Origin: Pseudoneurospora amorphoporcata
Taxonomy: Eukaryota; Ascomycota; Sordariomycetes; Sordariales; Sordariaceae
Assembly: GCA_033297205.1 (NCBI GenBank)
Contig: MU859174.1
Span: forward strand, 49,857 to 113,856
Direction of reading: 5' to 3'
Length of the DNA: 64,000 bases
In this document: in pieces, positions 57,933-64,000 of the stretch
Layout of the letters: each line of letters begins with the position of its first letter
Position numbering within the stretch: position 1 is the first letter of the stretch
Made by a program: the position numbers and the translations under genes
The notes under the pieces: generated by a model
The model's database searches: none
Seen by the model: the letters and a program-made list of their open reading frames with translations, nothing else
Told to the model about the DNA's origin: nothing

Positions 57933-60299
57933 CTATCCCTCCTCAAAAGAAGCTTTAGTAGCTTCAAACGATATATACATAAAATAATAACCGTTTTCAA
58001 TCGTTCAAATCTATCTCCTCCAACATCTTATTGTAGTTGGTAACCTCTGTAGGCAGTATCCTGCCTGCCCAGATATCCAATAACCGTCGTAGTATCTTCT
58101 CGCAAAGTAAGTATAATGATTCTTCCGCGCTTTTTTCTAATAGTCTTGTCGGTTCGTGTACGACCGTGACGCCGTTGGGCAACGGGGTTGACATATCGAT
58201 CACAGCAGCGGTCTCCTGGTGGCGGCGTGCTAGACGAGCGGAGCGCCGTCTGGGGGGCTCAGGAGCGGATTTGGGGCGCTCAGGAGCGGACTCAAGTGCC
58301 GGAGCGGACTCGGGTGCTGAGGCGGTGCTGGTGATGTACTCGGGCCATTGCTGGACTTCAGGAGGTACTAGTTTGTGAGATTTTCCTTGTGGAAGTGCAA
58401 GATCATCTCTTTGCAGTCAATGACGTTGGTCTTGAGTTCCTAAGTTAGCTAGTGATCTCCTTTCTATTATACTCGGTAGTACCAGTAAGAGTTGTCGCTT
58501 AGTTGAGCGTAGTCAATAAACTTCTTGAATCCCTATTCAACGTGTTCTTCGTAGTCGTCCGTGCGGATCATAATTCTTCTGTCATTTGCCTTAACGTCTG
58601 TTGAAGTGTTCTAGCCAGGAAGGCCTCTGCCAATCCAGGGCTGAACTATAGAGACGTGGAAGACGGGGGCGCATTTTATATTCGAGGGCAGGGCGAGATG
58701 GACTGTGTAGGACTCCGCCCGTGTAACTTTAAACAGGCTTTCCTATTGAGGGCAAAGCTTCAGCATCGGTCGATTGTTGGCGAGGTTGGTCGTGTTGAGA
58801 AGTACCAAATCTCCCACCTTATATTTAAGGAAGTCAACTTAGTATCGGTTCGCGTTATCCTCGTATCGTGCTTAAGTACGCTGTATCTATTGCAATGCGA
58901 AATCCCAAATTATCTGGAAACGGTCGGCCAGCTCGTTGGCCTTATAGTATTCTTTCAGCTGGGCGGGAGATAGGTTTGGGTACAGCGGGGTATGAGGTTC
59001 CGTGCCCATTTGAGAGTGAAAATTGTAATTGGCGAAGAAGGGAGAAACACCAGTTGATGATAATATTGCGTTATTACTCATAAACTTAGCGAGGGGAAGC
59101 TATTTGGCCTAATCAATCTATGCCCAATTAATGTAAAGACGGAGGAACTATTTCATTTCTACATTGATGTACTCTGTTTGAGCGTTGGTCTGAGGGTGGA
59201 AAGCGGAGGTCAGCTTGCGAGTAACGGTAAGCTACTGGTATAGAATGCTCTAGAAACAGGAAATAAACTGCGTGCCGCGATCAGAAAGCACTATATCTGG
59301 TAGGCCGTAAAGGTAGTACACCTAGTCGATAAAGCGATCGGCTAGTTCCTTGGCCTCAAGTATTACTGTTAGTATATAATATCGTATTTTAGTAAGGCGG
59401 TCAACGACGACGGCGATGTACTTAAAAGTCTGGCCGAGGTGGGTGCTTAGTAGTAGTAGGGTGACGTAATCAACTGAGATATCTTTCTATAGAGCGAGCG
59501 AAACTTTAAAGGTTTAAGCAGACTAGCGGATCCTCATTTCAAAGACTTCGTTTTAGTATAAGGGAGATAGCCTTTACAGAAAACTCTAATATTGTAAGCT
59601 ATCCCCTCCTAATAGAAATCGCGTTAGAGAAGGTTGTAAGTTGCGTCGCGGCTAGGGTGCCCTGCACTAGGAGAGTTGTATTGACGGCTGATTAAAACGA
59701 GCTGGAGTTCTTTGTTGTGCGAATTGATGATAACCCTGTTGCGCTATCTGGCGATTCCGTTATTAGCTACTCAACATTTCGCAAATGCTTTATAGAATAC
59801 CTTTTTAATGTTAGGAGTCTATTATTTGCAAGCGGGGTCTGTGAGGTAAAAGACCACCTCTTGTAGAAAGACGGAGGTCTCGTAGCTATTTAGGATAATA
59901 TTATTAACGGACTTGTCGTCGTAATCGCTCATCAAGCGAAGAGAAATTTAAGAGGTCTTTCAAGCAACCGTCTTCGAACCACGCGGGGTCTAGTAGGGCT
60001 CGCTAGCGAGCGACTAGACAGTCGTCGTTAGCATCGGTAGGGCGGTCGTTAGGCTTGCGGCTTAGGGCATCGGGACGAAGGTTTTGCGATCCAGGGGTAT
60101 ACTTAATCTAGAAGTTGAACTGTGATAAGAATTAGGACTGCTTTATATAGCGCTGGGTGAGCTATTTGTTAATGAGGAAGTCTTTTCGCACCGCCGCAAA
60201 TGTCTTTTCGCACTGCTATCAAAAAAGGCTTTTAGAGGTAACTCAGCCAAATTAAGGCCGTAGTATATAAAAAGTACATCGGAATCTTTATTTATTTTA

Positions 60300-60970
60300 G
60301 TTGTACAATATTGTTTGCTGCAATGCCCTAACTAGCCTATGATGATAGTACTAGTATAAGGATGCTACAGTGAACTATGCACTTGTAGCTGAGCGGAGCG
60401 GAAGCGGTGGTACGACAGCAGTGCTGAAGAAAGCAGCGTGATTGCAGATAAAATAGGAGTGTTATAAAAGAGGTCTTAGAGAGGACTCTGCTCTCAAGAC
60501 AGAAGATTACAGTGAACTCTGCACTGTGAAAAACAACTTATTATAGTGAACTCTGCTCTATAAGAAAAGACCGTATTATATTGCTTGAGTGTCCTTGCTT
60601 GCTTGCTTGCTTGCTTGCTTGAGGAGTAACTAACTAACGGAGAGGAGAGGTCTTTATATACATAAATGCTGAGTGTCTAGAAGCTTCTAGAGTGTAGAAG
60701 TGCTTGTAAGAGTACTATATTATGAAAGGAAAGAGTTGAATCTATGAGTTTTTGTTGTATTACATAATGACAAATCAATCTAGGGAGAATGTTGAATAGG
60801 TTCGAGAATCTAGAACGCAGTGGTGAAACCTCTGTGTTCTAGTAGATTCTGTGGGGGCTGAGTTGACTGATTCCATAATGTAGAAGAAATAGTGTCCTCA
60901 GCAATTAGCCGTCTATACTACAAGGTAGTACAAGGCAGTTACAAAGTACAGTACTAGCTACCCGTTAACA
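60300..60970 (-). mobile_element. LTR, family 2, inserted in the gypsy pol region
   Basis: The minus-strand start is TGTTAACGGG at 60970. About 270 bp from there align with the plus-strand sequence beginning at 63721, including TTTGTAACTGCC, CTTGTAGTATAG and CTAGATTGATT. It contains a CTTG microsatellite at 60593-60622. The far boundary is uncertain (about 60240-60360), and no target duplication could be confirmed. Confidence 0.6.
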
Positions 60971-62434
60971 CCTAGCAACACCTCTACTATCATATCGGAC
61001 GTAAAGTTATCGCTCACACTCCAGGGGTCCAAGATCCGCTCCTCCTTCTCTAGCTTCTCGTCCTCCTCGGCCAATCTTCAGATATCTTCATCCAGGCTCG
61101 CTCGGAACGTACGGATAATCTAGAGCCTTTAAATCTGTACTAGCCAGTTGAAAGTAGCGGCCGGGAGCTCCTTAATATCGTTGGGGTTAATAGGATCAGC
61201 CGGGATGCTGTAGAGCCTAACCGGCACCCGATAATTTACTATAGAAGTTCTCACGCTACTGGCCTAACGGCAGGGCGCTAAGACTGGGCGAGGGCTGAAG
61301 ATAGCGCTGGGGGCAGAGCGGACAGCATAATCGCATTGCCGCCCTTCACTTTCCCGAGCGGAGTGGTGCCCTAGCGGTTGGCGACCCGGTACTTGAACCG
61401 GTAGAACCGTTGACGAGCGGCCCATCTAACTATAGTAGAAATAGATAGCCGCTTTACGGCCGCCACTTCTTCGCGCTACTAATTAAGCTTGCCTTCGTCC
61501 TCCGCATCCTTTACTATCGGGCTATAGTATACTAAACGTTGAACTAGCGGACACGGAGTCGTAAGATAGCGGCTCAAGAATAGAGCAGTGCGGCTAGAGC
61601 CTCCCAGCAGAAGGCAACTCTATCGTTTATAGGCGGAGTTAAACTTTAGGGAGTCATTGGGCTAATCGATACCCGGAGCGTAATAGACGAGCTACGGGTA
61701 GCTTAAGATAATAGGGTTATCCTCAGCTAAATCGTAGATCAACAAATTAATAACTTCACAATGGACTCCCGCCTACATCGTGAGTCTAGAGAAGTAGGTA
61801 ATGCTACCTTTGGCCTAGCCGTCCGCGAAGTATAGTAGCTTAAGAATAGTGAGCGAGAAGAAGGGGAAGCGGTAACAGTATACGAAACGCCAGTTAATAA
61901 AACTGAGGGCAGTATAGCCGCTATCAATAAGAGCGGTACAGTGTACTTTACGCGGTCCGTAGGATAAATAGATAGAAAGACTCAATAAATTTGGGTGTTT
62001 ATAACAGCTATCTATTGAAGATCTATTTATCTTAATAATATTTAGTTGTATAGAGACGGTCCCATTATTGTCTCCTCTATGTCCGTTGGACCCGTGCCTC
62101 CTAACGCGATTTAGTTAGAAGGCTGCATATTTCCCTAGCCCGAAATAGAACCGGTCTCGTTATCTATAACTGGGCTGACAAAGCCGGGTTGGTAGGTAGG
62201 GACGGGATTGTAATATCCGGGAACCGAGATACCAGGGGCTAGAGATCCCACGTTAAAGTTCATAGCATTAACGTAGTAACCGCCGTTACCGTAGTTGGGG
62301 CGCCACTAGCCATAGCCATACTGGCCCTAAGCGGGTTGCTAGTAGCTACCATTGTAGCCGCCGTTATTATTGTCACCGCTGCTGTTGCAGTTGCCGTTGT
62401 GACCGTAGTTGCCACCACTACTATTATTGTTACC

Positions 62435-62843
62435 TGTTACGAACCTAAGCGGCACTAGGGTCGCCCAAGACTCGACCACTCACTGGTGATAACCAGTGTA
62501 ACACTTAGGAGGCCAAGCATGGGCTAGAAGGGCGCATACAGGTGCTCACTGACGCACGGGCTTACGGTGAGCTAATACTAGAGTGAGCCATCACATATTC
62601 TATAGGGTTCATGACCGCGTGAACATCCGAGGACAGATATCTCGCAGTAGGGCGAAGAGGTATAAAAGGACCACAGGAGAACTCAAATTGTCAAATAGTT
62701 CGACAGTAGTCAATTGATCTTTATCACCGAGATACGTATAACGCTACCATACTTGTTGTGAACCTTTTGGCTTCACTAAACAGCACTAATAGTCTTTACC
62801 TTCAGCTATCCCACTTAGGCAGATCAAACTGCCGTTCGTCACA
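62435..62843 (-). mobile_element. Solo LTR, family 1, with 5-bp target duplication TTACC
   Basis: On the minus strand it starts TGTGACGAAC at 62843 and ends GTTCGTAACA at 62435, the same ends as 15682-16075. TTACC flanks it at 62430-62434 and 62844-62848. It splits the gag C-terminal region of the gypsy element, so it arrived later. Along the first 150 bp it differs from the other copy at about nine positions, all transitions. Confidence 0.88.
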
Positions 62844-62963
62844 TTACCGCCGTTGTTACGATTTCCGTTATAACCGTTACTACCTATATTGCCACCGCCG
62901 CGACCTTTGTTATTACAGTTATTACGAGTCTTAACCTCCTTTTTAAAGTTGACGCGAGAGCGG

Positions 62964-63006
62964 CAGTTAGCAAAGTAGTGACCGCTCTTACCGCAGCAGG
63001 TGCAAG
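62964..63006 (-). other. Gag CCHC zinc knuckle of the gypsy element
   Basis: The minus strand encodes CTCCGKSGHYFANC, an exact C-x2-C-x4-H-x4-C nucleic-acid-binding knuckle with no stop inside. It anchors the gag reading and the strand of the element. Confidence 0.85.
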
Positions 63007-63720
63007 CGCCAGTCTTTATATGGTATTCAAAGATGCTAGCCTCGATTATATAAGATATTTAGATATTAGTCTCCGTTATTGCGTCGAAGTCCATAGCGTT
63101 GCCGCCTTAGCTAACAGTCGCCTCAATCGCGGAAGTACTAGAGCTACCGGCGGAAGCGGAGGCGGTGTTAGTAAAGTTAGCCTTGTAAAAGAGGTTGGCC
63201 TACTTCTCACGCTAGTCCTTATCATCAAGAGCCTTGGCGAAGTCGCAGGAAGCCTTAAGCTACTTATTGAACCTATCGTCAACGAGCTGAAGACGCTAGT
63301 AGGTTAGGGCGACGCAAACGCGGTCGTTAATCTTCTAACGGAGGTAATGGATCTTTATACCGTCGTCGAGCTTACATTTATCAACGAGCGTAACAAACTT
63401 TTCCTCAAAGTTAGTCCATTTCATACTTTTAATCATTTTGAGATCCTCGAAGGCATAGCGGGATTCGACGATGACGTTAACGTTATCGTATTTCTTGTCC
63501 AACTCGTTCATCAACTTAAAGGCCGTAGCCCACTTGTAGGGCTCGTCGAGGATAGCCTTGTTTAACTCGGCCTCAATAGCCTCGAGCGGGATGTGACAAG
63601 GGCAGTAATCTGGGCTTGGAACAGTAGTTCAATTTAGCTAATAAACTACTTTGGTCTTAAAGGCCTTATTGATTCTTTCAGCCTTTCTAACTAGGCTGGG
63701 ATTCCTAGCCTTTTTATACT

Positions 63721-64000
63721 TATTAACGTGTGGCTAGTCCTGTGCCTTGTAACTGCCCTATACTACCCTGTAGTATAGTAGGCTGGTCACTGGGGAACTT
63801 AGTCTCTACAGAATATGTTAGAATAATAGGGCTTGGCCATTGCGTTCTCAGCCTCGCCACTGTTCTTGGCTTCGCCACTATATTCTTGGCTTTGCTAACT
63901 TATCTTGCATTCCTTCTAGATTGATTAGTCATTATGGAATGCATTGGAAACTTACAGATCTAGTTTCTTTCCTTTTATGGCAGAGTGTCCCTACTGACTT
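63721..64000 (+). mobile_element. LTR, family 2, second copy, cut by the window end
   Basis: It begins TATTAACG (TGTTAACG in the other copy) and follows the 60970 copy in opposite orientation, for example CTTGTAACTGCC, CTGTAGTATAG and CTAGATTGATTAGTCATTATG. It runs off the window, so it may be a solo LTR or the edge of a full element. Confidence 0.55.

Larger units (their letters stand above)
57730..63610 (-). mobile_element. Degenerate Ty3/gypsy LTR retrotransposon (gag-pol on the minus strand)
   Basis: Reading the minus strand from 63610 downward: a gag region (to about 63110), a CCHC zinc knuckle (63006-62964), a Gly/Asn-rich tail, an unresolved protease/RT part, an RNase H end (FLSQFNF, IKYTPGSQNLRPDALSRK, about 60150-60040), an integrase zinc-finger remnant (GHPSRDATYNLL, about 59650), the catalytic core with SDRGTQF and TSAFHPQTNAQTEY (about 59260-59170), and the C-terminal GVSPFFANYNFH ... 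LSPAQLKEYY block (about 59060-58900). Integrase after RNase H defines Ty3/gypsy order. Every block is crossed by stops, nearly all TAG at former Gln or Trp codons. The element is dead. Two LTRs from other families interrupt it, so the copy is nested. The upstream LTR was not found. Confidence 0.9.

Noticed and set aside
61370..61440. tRNA-like sequence with TTGAACCGG within the retroelement
   Set aside because: No acceptor stem or anticodon arm can be formed; it is part of the degraded pol region.

Overview
The window is nuclear DNA from a filamentous ascomycete, most likely a Sordariomycete and plausibly Sordariales. Genes carry many short GT-AG introns (about 50-90 nt) with CTAAC-type branch points. 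There are spliced Zn2Cys6 and C2H2 regulators, a HAC1-type bZIP gene with an Ire1-type splice site, a peroxisomal alcohol oxidase gene with a PTS1 tail, intron-containing tRNA genes, and repeats whose damage is dominated by C-to-T/G-to-A transitions, as repeat-induced point mutation (RIP) produces. The genus cannot be fixed from the sequence alone.

Layout. 1-2672: HAC1/hacA, the unfolded-protein-response bZIP gene, with an upstream ORF. 2673-6845: gene-poor. 6846-9487: alcohol oxidase (GMC family, 12 exons), intact except for one nonsense codon. 12188-13322: PEX16. 14115-15411: secreted intradiol dioxygenase with a 1-nt frameshift and a CGA-to-TGA-type stop. 15439-16786: inverted-repeat elements, one split by a solo LTR with perfect 5-bp target duplications. 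17-25 kb: gene-poor, with tRNA-Glu and a small TA-flanked MITE. 25070-26620: two-finger C2H2 protein. 27143-27234: tRNA-His. 27847-29038: MCP1-like mitochondrial membrane protein, divergent from a small zinc-finger gene (29702-30295). 30693-33589: Zn2Cys6 regulator. 34662-38979: full ABCB transporter. 39541-40450: rhamnogalacturonan acetylesterase. 40954-45167: wrecked highly reducing polyketide synthase. 45672-45761: tRNA-Pro. 46868-48856: secreted Ser/Thr-rich repeat protein. 51529-54193: SPATA20/YyaL-like thioredoxin-fold protein. 55365-56130: small hypothetical protein. From about 57.2 kb to the end: AT-rich nested LTR retrotransposons. A Ty3/gypsy gag-pol element on the minus strand is interrupted by a solo LTR of the family seen at 15.7 kb and by an LTR of another family, whose second copy starts at 63721.

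How genes fit together. HAC1 governs secretory capacity, and three other genes here encode secreted products (dioxygenase, acetylesterase, Ser/Thr-rich protein), though this is not a cluster. Alcohol oxidase and PEX16 both concern peroxisomes. The Zn2Cys6 regulator, the ABCB transporter and the PKS remnant lie within 15 kb and look like a decayed secondary-metabolite cluster whose regulator and exporter stayed intact. No CRISPR array, rRNA gene or bacterial-type operon was seen.
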